Below, in pieces: positions 32,272 through 41,476 of a stretch of 64,000 nt of DNA. The position numbers were made by a program, and so were the translations under genes. How positions within the stretch are numbered: position 1 is the first letter of the stretch; each line of letters opens with the position of its first letter. A model generated the notes under the pieces. It had not been told where the DNA came from, searched no databases, and worked only from the letters and a program-made list of their open reading frames with translations. The stretch comes from Stenotrophomonas sp. ESTM1D_MKCIP4_1 (GTDB taxonomy: Bacteria > Pseudomonadota > Gammaproteobacteria > Xanthomonadales > Xanthomonadaceae). The stretch covers positions 1,338,731 to 1,402,730 of the forward strand of contig NZ_CP026004.1 of assembly GCF_003086895.1 (NCBI RefSeq), read 5' to 3'.

Positions 32272-34104
32272 ATGTTTCGTTGGTTTGAATCCCTGATACC
32301 GGTGTTTCCGCCCGTGGACGGCCGCATGCCGCCACAGAAGGTGCTGCCGTTCTACCTGCACTACCTGCGCCCGGTGTGGCCGGTGCTGCTGGCCACCCTC
32401 ATCGCCGGCCTGCTGCTGGCGCTGGTGGAAGTGGCGATGTTCGATTACCTCGGCCGCATCGTGGACATGGTGGCCGAACAGCCCGGTGCCGGCTTCTTCC
32501 AGCGCCACGCCAACGAGCTGGGCTGGATGCTGTTCATCACGGTCATCGCGCGGCCGATCCTGGTCGGCCTGCACAACCTGCTGGTCAACCAGACCATCGT
32601 GCCGGGCCTGAGCAACCGTTCGCGCTGGCTGATGCACAACTACGTGGTGCGGCAGAGCCTGAGCTTCTTCCAGAACGATTTCGCCGGCAGCGTCGCCAAC
32701 CGGGTGATGCAGACCGGCACCTCGCTGCGCGAGTCGGCCGTGCAGATGGTCGATTCGCTCTGGTACATCGTGGTCTACACCGGCACCGCGCTGTACCTGT
32801 TCGCACAGGCTGACTGGCGCCTGATGGTGCCGCTGATCCTGTGGCTGCTGGCCTATGCGGTGATCCTGGCGTACTTCGTGCCCCGCGCCAAGGAACGCGC
32901 ATGGATCGCTTCGGAGGCCCGTTCCAAGGCGATGGGCCGTATCGTCGATGGCTACACCAACATTCCTACGCTGAAGCTGTTCGCCCATGGCGGCCGTGAG
33001 CAGGCGTATGTCGCCGAGTCGATCCAGGAGCTGGCGGTCAAGCACCGCGCGCAGACCCGCATCACCACCGGCATGGACCTCACCATCGCCATCGTCAACG
33101 GCTTCCTGATTGCCGGCACCTGTGGCCTGGCGCTGTGGCTGTGGAACGGCGGGCATATCACCGTGGGTGCGATCACCCTGGCCACCGGCCTGGTCATCCG
33201 CATCCACAACATGTCCGGCTGGATCATGTGGACCATCAACGGCATCTTCGAGGACATCGGTACGGTGCAGGATGGCATCACCACCATCGCCCAGCCGCTG
33301 ACCGTGCAGGACCGCGAGGACGCCGTGCCGCTGCAGGTGGCCCACGGTGGCGTGCATTTCCAGGACATCCATTTCCACTACGGCAAGAAGGGTGGGGTGA
33401 TCGCCGGCCTGGACCTGGTGGTGAAGCCGGGCGAGAAGATCGGCCTGGTCGGTCCGTCCGGTGCGGGCAAGTCGACGCTGGTCAACATCCTGCTGCGCCT
33501 CTACGACCTGGAAAGCGGCCGCATCCTGATCGACGGGCAGGACATTGCCCATGTCACCCAGGAAAGCCTGCGCCAGCAGATCGGCGTGGTCACCCAGGAC
33601 ACGTCACTGCTGCATCGATCGATCCGCGACAACCTGCTGTATGGCCGCCCCGACGCCAGCGAGGAGCAGCTGCGTGCGGCCGTGGCCAAGGCACGCGCCG
33701 AAGCGTTCATCGGCACGCTGGTGGATGGGCAGGGGCGCCGCGGCTATGACGCGCATGTCGGCGAGCGTGGCGTGAAGCTGTCCGGTGGCCAGCGCCAGCG
33801 CATCGCCATCGCCCGTGTGCTGCTGAAGGACGCACCGATCCTGGTGCTGGATGAAGCCACCTCGGCGCTGGATTCGGAAGTGGAAGCGGCCATCCAGGAC
33901 AGCCTGGACGAGCTGATGGGCGGCAAGACGGTCATTGCCATTGCACACCGACTGTCCACCATCGCGCGCATGGACCGGCTGGTGGTGATGGACCAGGGCC
34001 GCATCGTCGAGACCGGCACCCATGCCGATCTGATCGCCGCCGGCGGCCTGTACGCGCGGTTGTGGGCCCGGCAGACCGGTGGGTTTGTTGCGGCCGATCA
34101 GTGA
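32272..34104 (+). CDS. ABC exporter, fused permease and ATPase
   Basis: 610 aa half-transporter. Six membrane helices (about 30-320) are followed by an ATPase domain with Walker A GPSGAGKST, signature LSGGQRQRIAIAR, Walker B ILVLDEATSALDSE and the H-loop IAIAHRLS. It works as a homodimer exporting an unknown substrate, in the MsbA/multidrug group by architecture. The ATG at 32272 is preferred to the adjacent in-frame GTG at 32269; GAGGGA lies 6 bp upstream. A pair of GGGGTC palindromes follows the gene. Confidence 0.92.
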   Translation: MFRWFESLIPVFPPVDGRMPPQKVLPFYLHYLRPVWPVLLATLIAGLLLALVEVAMFDYLGRIVDMVAEQPGAGFFQRHANELGWMLFITVIARPILVGLHNLLVNQTIVPGLSNRSRWLMHNYVVRQSLSFFQNDFAGSVANRVMQTGTSLRESAVQMVDSLWYIVVYTGTALYLFAQADWRLMVPLILWLLAYAVILAYFVPRAKERAWIASEARSKAMGRIVDGYTNIPTLKLFAHGGREQAYVAESIQELAVKHRAQTRITTGMDLTIAIVNGFLIAGTCGLALWLWNGGHITVGAITLATGLVIRIHNMSGWIMWTINGIFEDIGTVQDGITTIAQPLTVQDREDAVPLQVAHGGVHFQDIHFHYGKKGGVIAGLDLVVKPGEKIGLVGPSGAGKSTLVNILLRLYDLESGRILIDGQDIAHVTQESLRQQIGVVTQDTSLLHRSIRDNLLYGRPDASEEQLRAAVAKARAEAFIGTLVDGQGRRGYDAHVGERGVKLSGGQRQRIAIARVLLKDAPILVLDEATSALDSEVEAAIQDSLDELMGGKTVIAIAHRLSTIARMDRLVVMDQGRIVETGTHADLIAAGGLYARLWARQTGGFVAADQ

Positions 34105-34111
34105 TGGTTCC

Positions 34112-34202
34112 GGGGTCGGAGCCCTCTCTGCGAGAGGAATCCGACCCCGCCGATGCAGCCCGTGGGGTCGGATCCCTTTCCAGAGGAAAGGGCTCTGACC
34201 CC
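34112..34202. repeat. Pair of GGGGTCRGA palindromes (REPIN-like)
   Basis: Palindromes at 34112-34148 (stem tip CCTCTC-TGC-GAGAGG) and 34164-34202 (CTTTCC-AGA-GGAAAG) with a 15-bp linker. Stem tips differ between the two but each pairs with itself. Lies in the 5' region of the phosphatase gene. Confidence 0.8.
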
Positions 34203-34223
34203 AGCTTCTTTCCGGAGACACGA

Positions 34224-35450
34224 ATGATCCGCCCTCTACGCTCTTTGCTGCTGCTGGCGCTTGCTTTGGTCAGCGGGTCGTCCGTAGCCGCCGCTGCGCC
34301 GGCATCCATGGAGGGCGAAGCGCTCGAGCAGGTCGTCCTGCTCAGCCGCCACAACCTGCGGGCGCCGCTGGTGTCCTCGGGCACGCTGGCCGAGGCCACG
34401 CCGCATGCCTGGGCGAAGTGGGACGTGGCCGCTGGAGAGCTGACCACCAAGGGCGGCGTGCTTGAGGTCTACCTGGGTCGCTACTTCGGCCAATGGCTGC
34501 GCCATCAGCGGCTGCTCCCGGCCGAAGGCTGCCCGCAGGCGGGCGAGTTCCATGCACTGGCCAACAGCCTGCAGCGCACCCAGGCGACCGCGCAGTTCTT
34601 CATTGCCGGCGCGTTTCCCGGCTGCCACGTCGTGGTGGAGCAGCGCAGGCCGCTGGGCACGATGGATCCGCTGTTCGATCCGGTGATCCATCGGGACGAT
34701 GCAGGCTTCCAGCGCCGCGCCCTGCGCGCGATGCAGAGGGCCGAAACAAGCGCGCGACTGGGCCCGGACCTGCAGGTCGTCGAAGCGGTGGTCGAACACG
34801 CACGATCGCCAGCCTGTGCCGGACGCAGCCATTGCGTACTGCAGGACACTGACAGCCGCTTCCGTGTCGAAGCGGGCAAGGAGCCAGGGGCGTCCGGGTC
34901 GCTGGCGTTGGCCAACGGCATGGTTGATGCGCTGCTGATGGAGGATTACCAGAACGCTGGCCCACCGGCAGGCTGGGGCCGGCTGCCGAGCGACGCTCAG
35001 TGGCAGGCGCTTGCGCGGGTCCGCAACGGCTACCAGGACGTTCTGTTCGGCACCCCGGAGGTGGCACGTGAGGTGGCCGCGCCGCTGCTCTCGCACATCG
35101 ATGGCCTGTTCGCCGACCCGCGGTCGCCAAGGGTTAGCCTGCTGGTGGGCCACGATTCCAACATCGGCGCCGTGCTGGCGGCATTGGGTGCAGCGGATTA
35201 CACGCTGCCGGGCCAGCTTGAGAAGACGCCGATCGGCGGCCTGCTGCAGTTCGAGCGCTGGCGCGTGCACAACGGCGAAGCGCGCTACCGGCTGGCGTAC
35301 GTCTATCCCACCCGGACGCAGTTGCGTGATGCGCTGCCGTTGAGTGACATGCAGCCGCCGGGGCGGGTGGAACTGGCGCTGCCGGGATGTGCGCGGGCGG
35401 GGTGCAGCGAAGCGCAGTTCAAGCGCATGGTGCATCGCGCGGCGAATTGA
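34224..35450 (+). CDS. Periplasmic histidine acid phosphatase, glucose-1-phosphatase-like
   Basis: 408 aa. A signal peptide (SLLLLALALVSGSSVAAAA) precedes a branch-2 histidine phosphatase. The catalytic motif is LSRHNLRAPL (His about 43) and the proton-donor motif GHDSNIGAVL (about 309-318). RHNLRAP rather than RHGxRxP is the form seen in E. coli glucose-1-phosphatase (Agp); phytases of the AppA type have RHG. Several Cys pairs suggest disulfides. It should release phosphate from sugar phosphates or phytate in the periplasm. GGAGA lies 6 bp before the ATG. Confidence 0.85.
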   Translation: MIRPLRSLLLLALALVSGSSVAAAAPASMEGEALEQVVLLSRHNLRAPLVSSGTLAEATPHAWAKWDVAAGELTTKGGVLEVYLGRYFGQWLRHQRLLPAEGCPQAGEFHALANSLQRTQATAQFFIAGAFPGCHVVVEQRRPLGTMDPLFDPVIHRDDAGFQRRALRAMQRAETSARLGPDLQVVEAVVEHARSPACAGRSHCVLQDTDSRFRVEAGKEPGASGSLALANGMVDALLMEDYQNAGPPAGWGRLPSDAQWQALARVRNGYQDVLFGTPEVAREVAAPLLSHIDGLFADPRSPRVSLLVGHDSNIGAVLAALGAADYTLPGQLEKTPIGGLLQFERWRVHNGEARYRLAYVYPTRTQLRDALPLSDMQPPGRVELALPGCARAGCSEAQFKRMVHRAAN

Positions 35451-35455
35451 ACGGC

Positions 35456-35670
35456 ATCCACGCATGGCGTGGATCTACTGGCAAACCGGAGATCATCCAC
35501 GCCACGCGTGGATGGAAATCCGCAGATCCACGCCACGCGCAGTAGATCCACGCCATGCGTGGATGGAAAGCGGCAGATCCACGCCACGCGCAGTAGATCC
35601 ACGCCATGCGTGGATGGAAAGCAGCAGATCCACGCCACGCGCAGTAGATCCACGCCATGCGTGGATGAAC
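35456..35670. repeat. SMAG tandem array with 51-bp period
   Basis: A reversed SMAG (35456-35478, ending CTAC) precedes three direct units starting GTAGATCCACGCCATGCG at 35542, 35593 and 35644, exactly 51 bp apart; the last is partial. Each unit also contains a second ATCCACGCCACGCG half-site. Confidence 0.85.
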
Positions 35671-35692
35671 CCCGTCCGGTAAACCAAACAAA

Positions 35693-35720
35693 AACGGCCC
35701 GGGTTTCCCCGGGCCGTTCT
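35693..35720. terminator. Bidirectional terminator between Agp-like and DUF885 genes
   Basis: 11-bp stem AACGGCCCGGG / CCCGGGCCGTT (35693-35703, 35708-35718), loop TTTC, A-rich on the left and TCTCTTT on the right. Confidence 0.85.
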
Positions 35721-35742
35721 CTTTCATCTCACACCTGATCGA

Positions 35743-37551
35743 TCACTCGATCGGCTGGTCCAGCATCAGCTGCCGTGCGAAACGCACCGGCGGCGCGCCG
35801 TAGGACAGCATCTGGTCGTGGTAGGCCTTCAGGTTGAACTTGTCGCCCAGCTTGTCCTGCATGGCCTTGCGGGTGTCGAAGTGTTCCTGCGCACCGACGA
35901 AGTAGGTCGGCAGCTGCGCCGAGGTCAGCTGCGCGCGCACCCACTTGCCGGCCGCTTCGCTTTCCTGCTGGAACGCATCGTGGGTCATCAGGTGCATCGC
36001 CTGCTCGCGATCCCAGTTGTCCACGTGCACGCCCTGGTCGAGGGTCGCGTTGGAGATGGTGCGCAGGTAGAACTTCAGCTGCACCAGGTGGAACAGCGGA
36101 TCATTGTTGAGGTAACCCTGCTCCTGCATCATCCGCTCGGTGTAGACCGCCCAGCCTTCGGCGAACAGGCCCGAACGCAGCACCGCGCGCAGGGTCGAGG
36201 GGAACTTGGCCGAGTGCCAGCCTTCCAGATAGTGGCCCGGCGTACCTTCGTGGATGCTCAGCAGATGGATCATGCGCGAGTTGTACTCACGCAGGAACGA
36301 ATCGACCTGCTTGTCGCTCCAGTCGTCCGGAATCGGCGAGACGGCGTAGAAGGTCTTCAGGTTCTTGTCCAGTGGGCCTGGCGAATCGCAGTAGGCCACG
36401 GCCACGCCGCGCTGGAATTCCGGCATCAGGATGATGTCCACCGGCGCATCGGGCAGGGTCATCAGGTCGTGTTCGCGCACGAACGCGGTGGACTGCTCCA
36501 GCGCGGCCTTGGCATCGTCGACCACCTTGTCGCGCGCCGGCTTGTCGGCGTACGCCAGCTCCAGCGCGGCCTCGATGGCCTTCTGCTGCTGCTCGTCGGT
36601 CGGCTGCGCCGGCATCTCCGGTGCGCCCGGCTTGTCCTTCAGCACGGTCTGCGCGATGCCGTACATGTCTTCACGCACGCGCTTGAGTTCGGCACGCGCG
36701 CGCTCACCGATCTCCTGGCGCGACAGCGAGGAGTTCAGCGCGAACTTCAGCTTCTGGTCGTATTTTTCCGCACCGATGCGGAAGTCACCCTTGGCGTTCG
36801 GCACCAGGGTCTTGTCCAGCCAGGTCTGCTGCTCGTCCACGGCCTTCTTCAGGCCGTCGATGGCGGCCTGCAGGCGCTGCTGGTCGGCCTGCGGCAGTTC
36901 GCCGATGTGCGGGGTGATGAAGGTATCGACGATGCTGAGGATGCCCTTGTTCTGCTTGGCCACCGTCTCGGCGTGGATCTTCGGCACGCGTGCCGGGTCC
37001 AGGTTCTCGCGGGCCTGGGCGAAGATCGCCGGCAGCTTTTCCATGCGCGCGGTGGCCGACTTCAGGCGGTCGGGCAGCGGTGCGAATTCGCGGGCCATCA
37101 GGCCGTACAGGGCGCTGCCGGCCAGGCCGTTGTAGACCTGCGGGTCCCACTTGCCGGACTGCAGCACCTCGGTGTTCCAGATTTCCGACTGCAGCTGGTT
37201 GCGCAGGATCGCGGCGTCCACCTGGTTCTCGCGGCCCAGCTTGGCCACGTCGATCCTGTCCAGTTCGGCGAGCAGGCCCTTGTAGGCCTCCACGGTCTTC
37301 TGCTGGCCGGCTGCGCTCAGGTCGTCGATCTCGCTGTCGTAGCGGTGGTCGCCGATCTGGGTAGCGCTGACCGGCGACAGCTGCATCCAGGTATCCAGCG
37401 CACGCTTGGACAGGTCGGCGAAGGCGGCATCGACCGCCGCATCGCCGGCCTGCTGGCTGGCGGCCGGGGTGGAACCGTTGGTCGGGGCGTCAGCCGGCTG
37501 GCAGCCGGCCAGGGCGGCGACCAGGGCAAGGGCAAGGAGATGCGGGCGCAT
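35743..37551 (-). CDS. DUF885 family lipoprotein, predicted metallopeptidase
   Basis: 602 aa. Lipobox ALAGC at the N-terminus. The DUF885 body follows, with the conserved HEGTPGHYLEGW metal-binding segment and FAEGWAVYTERMM; these resemble the zinc motifs of gluzincin-like peptidases, so it is predicted to be a peptidase in the periplasm. I start at 37551 (MRPHLLALALVAALAGC); the frame upstream to 37665 has no signal-peptide character and would overlap the divergent GFA gene. Substrate unknown. Confidence 0.87.
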   Translation of the reverse strand: MRPHLLALALVAALAGCQPADAPTNGSTPAASQQAGDAAVDAAFADLSKRALDTWMQLSPVSATQIGDHRYDSEIDDLSAAGQQKTVEAYKGLLAELDRIDVAKLGRENQVDAAILRNQLQSEIWNTEVLQSGKWDPQVYNGLAGSALYGLMAREFAPLPDRLKSATARMEKLPAIFAQARENLDPARVPKIHAETVAKQNKGILSIVDTFITPHIGELPQADQQRLQAAIDGLKKAVDEQQTWLDKTLVPNAKGDFRIGAEKYDQKLKFALNSSLSRQEIGERARAELKRVREDMYGIAQTVLKDKPGAPEMPAQPTDEQQQKAIEAALELAYADKPARDKVVDDAKAALEQSTAFVREHDLMTLPDAPVDIILMPEFQRGVAVAYCDSPGPLDKNLKTFYAVSPIPDDWSDKQVDSFLREYNSRMIHLLSIHEGTPGHYLEGWHSAKFPSTLRAVLRSGLFAEGWAVYTERMMQEQGYLNNDPLFHLVQLKFYLRTISNATLDQGVHVDNWDREQAMHLMTHDAFQQESEAAGKWVRAQLTSAQLPTYFVGAQEHFDTRKAMQDKLGDKFNLKAYHDQMLSYGAPPVRFARQLMLDQPIE

Positions 37552-37663
37552 CGGCGTTCCTGTACTGGGATCAATCCCCGAGCATAGGGCGCGCAGGGCA
37601 CTTTGTCCCCCTGCCATAGGATTACCATGGGCGGCACAAGGACCCTCCAGTGGAGCGCAGGAC

Positions 37664-38020
37664 ATGCATTACCAGGGAAGCTGCCATTGCGGCAGGATCG
37701 CATTCAGCGTAGAGGCGCAGGCGCCGATCACCGAGGTCATCGACTGCAATTGTTCGATGTGTCGCCGCCGCGGCAGTCTGTTGTGGTTCGCACCGCGCGA
37801 GGCCTTCGTGCTGGCAACCGATCCGGCCGATGTGGCCACCTACCAGTTCAACAAGCACCACATCGACCACCATCATTGCCGCGAGTGCGGTATCGCGCCC
37901 TACAGCGAAGCCGTGGATCCGCGCAGCGGCATGCCGATGGTGGCAATCAACGTGCGTTGCCTGCCCGGGCTTGATCTGGCGGGCCTGTCGGTCACGTCCC
38001 ATGACGGAGCGGCTGCATGA
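37664..38020 (+). CDS. GFA-family (glutathione-dependent formaldehyde-activating) protein
   Basis: 118 aa, Cys-rich. CHCG at residues about 7-10, CNCSMC at 28-33 and HCRECG at about 71-76 are the zinc ligands of the GFA domain (Mss4-like fold). The prototype aids glutathione-dependent formaldehyde oxidation, but most bacterial GFA proteins have no tested role. The last codon overlaps the start of the next gene (ATGA at 38017-38020). Confidence 0.9.
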   Translation: MHYQGSCHCGRIAFSVEAQAPITEVIDCNCSMCRRRGSLLWFAPREAFVLATDPADVATYQFNKHHIDHHHCRECGIAPYSEAVDPRSGMPMVAINVRCLPGLDLAGLSVTSHDGAAA

Positions 38021-38805
38021 GGGCGGCGCATGTGCAGGTGCTGCTGCCTGTGCTGCTGGCCATTGCCGGCTGTGCGCAGCAGGGCGACCGTGCGGCATCG
38101 GCCGCTGGCGCAGCAGCTGAAGCGGTGGCGTCGCCCGAGGGTGCGTTCCTGGCTTACGAACACGATGTGCGCATCCAGCTGCAGGCCGAGCAGATCAGCC
38201 CACGCATCCAGCAGGTCGCGCAGGCGTGCCAGAGCGCGACGTTCGGTGATTGCGCGGTGCTAGAAGTCGACCAGCGCAGCGGCGAACGGCCCAGCGGTGA
38301 GGTCACGGTGCGCATCGCGCCGAAGGGCGTGGAGCCGCTGATCGGCCTCGCCGGCGAAGGCGGGCAGACCCAGGGGCGCAACACCCGTGCCGAGGATCTG
38401 GCCCAGCAGGTGGCCGACACCGCGTTGACCAAGGCGCGGCTGGAAAAAGAGCACGCCCGGCTGTTGTCCTACCAGGACCGCAAGGACCTGAAGATCGAAG
38501 ACCTGATGGCGATCACCACCCGCCTGTCGGAAATCGAGGCGGGTGTGGAACAGGCCAACAGGCAGGCCGCACAACAGCGGCGCCGCATCGATACCCAGCG
38601 GGTCACGCTGCACTTCGATACCACCTCCGGCCAGCGCAGCCGCAGTGAAATCGGCGAGGCGCTGAGCGAGTCCGGCAACATTCTCAGTCTCAGCGTGGCC
38701 TTCCTCATCCGGGCGGCCGCTGCTTTGTTGCCGGTCGGCATCGTGGCGCTGCTGGTGGGGTGGGGCATCCGTGCATGGCTGCGCAGGCGCCGCCGCAAGA
38801 CGTGA
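38017..38805 (+). CDS. DUF4349 lipoprotein with coiled coil and C-terminal membrane helix
   Basis: 262 aa. The lipobox IAGCAQ predicts a lipoprotein. The middle (about 70-215) is the DUF4349 domain, including a long helical stretch with heptad character (KARLEKEHARLLSYQDRKDLK and LSEIEAGVEQANRQ). A single helix (AAAALLPVGIVALLVGWGI) and a very basic tail close the protein, so it would be held at both ends. Function unknown. Coupled to the GFA gene by a 4-bp overlap. Confidence 0.82.
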   Translation: MRAAHVQVLLPVLLAIAGCAQQGDRAASAAGAAAEAVASPEGAFLAYEHDVRIQLQAEQISPRIQQVAQACQSATFGDCAVLEVDQRSGERPSGEVTVRIAPKGVEPLIGLAGEGGQTQGRNTRAEDLAQQVADTALTKARLEKEHARLLSYQDRKDLKIEDLMAITTRLSEIEAGVEQANRQAAQQRRRIDTQRVTLHFDTTSGQRSRSEIGEALSESGNILSLSVAFLIRAAAALLPVGIVALLVGWGIRAWLRRRRRKT

Positions 38806-38850
38806 TCGGCAGCGCGTGGGGAGTAACGCCGGGCCCGGCCCGGCGAACCC

Positions 38851-39144
38851 TCAGCCCTCGTCGGTCTCGTACTCGACGAACACATCCAGTTCCAACGCCA
38901 GTTCCTGCACGGCATCGCGCACCTTCTGTGCCGTGCTTTCGTTGCCGACTTCCACTTCCAGTTCGTGGCTGCCCGGCCCGATGTCATCGGACAGGCCGGC
39001 GGAACTGGAATCATCATCGTCCATGTGCGGCATCAGATCGTCGGTTTCCTCGACATGCTCGATGCCTTCCAGGCCCAGCAGCAGGTCGCTGATGGCGCGG
39101 GCGTCGTCTTCGGTTCCAGTGATGCGCAGTCGCAGCAGGGCCAT
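38851..39144 (-). CDS. Small acidic protein of unknown function, 97 aa
   Basis: I do not recognise a named family. It opens with a beta strand MALLRLRITGTEDDARAIS that looks ACT/ferredoxin-like, has a highly acidic middle (MDDDDSSSAGLSDD) and returns to an amphipathic helix and strand (TAQKVRDAVQELALELDVFVEYE). The beta-alpha-beta pattern suggests a small regulatory or binding domain. Single gene between convergent neighbours. Confidence 0.6.
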   Translation of the reverse strand: MALLRLRITGTEDDARAISDLLLGLEGIEHVEETDDLMPHMDDDDSSSAGLSDDIGPGSHELEVEVGNESTAQKVRDAVQELALELDVFVEYETDEG

Positions 39145-39217
39145 GGCAGATACACGTGTAGTGGTGGGGGTGCGTGCAGCCTAGCCAGCAGCAGGCAAAG
39201 ACCGGGTGAGGGTGCGG

Positions 39218-40162
39218 TCAGCCAGCGGTGGGCGGCCGGCCCAGAAGGCTGTCGGGCAGGGCTGGAATCGGGGTGCGATCATCCTGTGCCTGGCCCAGCA
39301 GCCAGTCGATGAACACGCGCGCGGCCGGGCTCGGTGGCTGGCTCTCGGCGTGCACCACGTAGTACGCGTAGCGCGCCTTCAACGCCGGGCCGGGCAGGCG
39401 CACGACTTCATAGCGTTGCAGGTAGGGCTGGGCCACGTGCGTACGCGCGAGCACCGCGCCCATGCCATAGACCGCTGCGCGCATCGCATCGGTGCTGTCG
39501 GCGAAGGTGTGCATCGGCGGCAGCGGCGACGGCGGCCGCACGCCCGCGTGGCGGAACCAGTCGCGCCATCCCTGTGGCGACAGATCGGTCAGCAGCGGCA
39601 GATCGGCGATCCGCGCCGGGTCCTGCAGTGTTTCCACACCGGGCAGGGCGGGCGACGCCACCGGGAACAGGCTGTCATCCATCAGGTGCTGTGCATGCAG
39701 GCCTGGCCACTGGCCCATGCCATAGCGGATGCCGACCTCCGGCCCGTTCTCGTCATAGCGGTCCAGGCCGCTGCCGGTGTGCAGTTCGATGCGGATGTGC
39801 GGATGGGCCTGGGTGAAGCGCGGCAGGCGTGGCAGCAGCCAGCAGTAGGACAGCGAGCGCAGCGTGGCGATCCGCAGCGGCACGCTGTCGGCGTCCGGCT
39901 GCAGGTGGTGGGCCACGGCGGCGACATCGGTGAACGCGGCGCTGGCGGCGTCGGCCAGCTGCCGGCCTTCGGCGGTGAGGCGTACGCCGCGGGCATGGCG
40001 CAGGAACAGGCGTACGTCGAGCACCTCTTCCAGGCGGCGCACGTGGTGGCTGACCGCGCTGGCGGTCAGGTGCAGCTCCTGTGCGGCCTGGGCGAAGTTC
40101 TGGTGGCGTGCGGCCACGGCGAACACGGCGAGCGCGGGGAGCAGGGAAGGGCGTAGCTGCAT
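39218..40162 (-). CDS. LysR-family regulator, GcvA-like
   Basis: 314 aa. The winged helix (ALAVFAVAARHQNFAQAAQELHLTASAVSHH) is typical; RPSLLPALAVFAVAARHQ and the following VRRLEEVLDVRLFLRH fit the GcvA/AmpR branch. The effector domain starts near LRIATLRSL. The start ATG at 40162 has GAGG about 10 bp upstream; an in-frame TTG at 40174 is less likely. It is divergent from the EamA gene at 40278, which it may regulate. Confidence 0.88.
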   Translation of the reverse strand: MQLRPSLLPALAVFAVAARHQNFAQAAQELHLTASAVSHHVRRLEEVLDVRLFLRHARGVRLTAEGRQLADAASAAFTDVAAVAHHLQPDADSVPLRIATLRSLSYCWLLPRLPRFTQAHPHIRIELHTGSGLDRYDENGPEVGIRYGMGQWPGLHAQHLMDDSLFPVASPALPGVETLQDPARIADLPLLTDLSPQGWRDWFRHAGVRPPSPLPPMHTFADSTDAMRAAVYGMGAVLARTHVAQPYLQRYEVVRLPGPALKARYAYYVVHAESQPPSPAARVFIDWLLGQAQDDRTPIPALPDSLLGRPPTAG

Positions 40163-40277
40163 TTCGAGCCTCAAACCATATTTGTGGCTGGCAGCGATAC
40201 TACGCGCTTGTGTGGCGGGCGTCAGCGGATGATCCTGTCAGCCCAGACACAGTGCAGGCGCAGGACGGAGGCAGGGC

Positions 40278-41150
40278 ATGAACGCGGTACCGCAGGTGGC
40301 AGAACGCGATTGGCGCACCCCCTTGGAATTGACCCTGCTGGGCGCGATCTGGGGCTGCTCGTTCCTGTTCATGCGCGTGGCCGTGCCCTCGTTCGGCCCG
40401 TTCGCGCTGGTCGAAGTCCGTCTGGTGCTGGGCGCGCTGGTGCTGATGCCGTTCCTGTGGCGCGCCCGTGCCCAGTTCCCGCCGCGCCGCTGGCTGTGGC
40501 TGGCCCCGATCGGCCTGATCAACTCGGCGCTGCCGTTCGTGCTGTTCGCCTATTCGGCAGAGCAGGCACCGGCGGCCATCGGCGCGATCTGCAACGCGAT
40601 GACCGTGCTGTTCGCTGCACTGATCGCCTTCCTGTTCTTCGGCGAGAAGATCGGCGTGCGTCGCGCCAGTGCACTGCTGGTCGGCTTTGCCGGCGTGGTG
40701 GTGCTGGCTACGGCCAAGGTGTCGGGCCTGAGCATCGGCATGGCCGTGCTGGCCGGCGCCGCGGCCTCGCTGCTGTACGGGCTGGGCGTGAACCTGGTGA
40801 AGCGGCACATGACCGGCCTGCCATCGGCCGCTGCCGCGGCGGCAACGCTGGGCTGCGCCTCGCTGTGGATGCTGCCGATGGCGGTGACCCACTGGCCGCA
40901 GGCGGCTATTCCGGGCAAGGCCTGGGGCGCAGCGATCGCGCTGGGCGTGGCCTGCACCGGCCTGGCGTTCCTGATGTTCTACCGCCTGATCGGCCGCATC
41001 GGCCCCTCGCGCGCGTCGACGGTGACCTATCTGATTCCGCTGTTCGGCGCGGCGTTCGCGTGGTTGTTCCTGGGCGAACCGGTGACCCTGCAGATGCTGG
41101 TTGCCGGTGGCCTGATCCTTGGCAGCGTGGCCGTAAGCCAGAAGAGTTGA
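40278..41150 (+). CDS. EamA-family (DMT) transporter, LysR-linked
   Basis: 290 aa with ten helices in two EamA halves (LELTLLGAIWGCSFLFMRVA and AAASLLYGLGVNLVKRH). The second-half motif PSRASTVTYLIPLFGAAFAWLFLGE is characteristic. It is transcribed away from the LysR gene across a 115-bp gap, a common regulator-exporter arrangement. Substrate unknown. Confidence 0.87.
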   Translation: MNAVPQVAERDWRTPLELTLLGAIWGCSFLFMRVAVPSFGPFALVEVRLVLGALVLMPFLWRARAQFPPRRWLWLAPIGLINSALPFVLFAYSAEQAPAAIGAICNAMTVLFAALIAFLFFGEKIGVRRASALLVGFAGVVVLATAKVSGLSIGMAVLAGAAASLLYGLGVNLVKRHMTGLPSAAAAAATLGCASLWMLPMAVTHWPQAAIPGKAWGAAIALGVACTGLAFLMFYRLIGRIGPSRASTVTYLIPLFGAAFAWLFLGEPVTLQMLVAGGLILGSVAVSQKS

Positions 41151-41476
41151 GCGCGCCCGCGCACGGGTGGTGCCGGGCGCTGCCCGGCGGCGTCATCGAT
41201 GCCTGCGCGCGCGGCTGTGGATCTTGATCTGGGTCCGCCTTGGAGCGAGCCGAGCACCGCAGGTCCGGCGAGGGCGAAGAGGCGCGGGTGTCTGAGCGCA
41301 GCGAGTTCCGCGCCGTCCCTCGACGGACCGAGGAGCGCAGGGAACCGGCGCGCAGCGCCGGCTCGCGGACGGCGGCGCGTTTCTTTTGGTTACTTTTCTT
41401 TGCGCGGGCAAAGAAAAGTGACGCCCATGAACGATGAATCGCCTTCAGCACGTGTCAACTGAGAAAAGTCGATGCG
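41151..41476. other. Gap with GC-rich block and a long palindrome
   Basis: No gene seen. 41226-41370 is a GC-rich stretch with many GAGCG and GCGAG motifs. A perfect 12-bp inverted repeat (ACTTTTCTTTGC at 41392-41403, complement at 41408-41419) follows TTTCTTTTGGTT and probably ends both converging transcripts. Confidence 0.6.
41392..41419. terminator. Convergent terminator-like palindrome
   Basis: ACTTTTCTTTGC / GCAAAGAAAAGT with a 4-nt GCGG loop, between the stops of the EamA gene and the leftward cyclophilin gene. It is A/T-rich in an otherwise GC-rich gap. Confidence 0.55.

Noticed and set aside
35456..35670. CRISPR array
   Set aside because: 51-bp units are nearly identical throughout; it is a SMAG tandem array.
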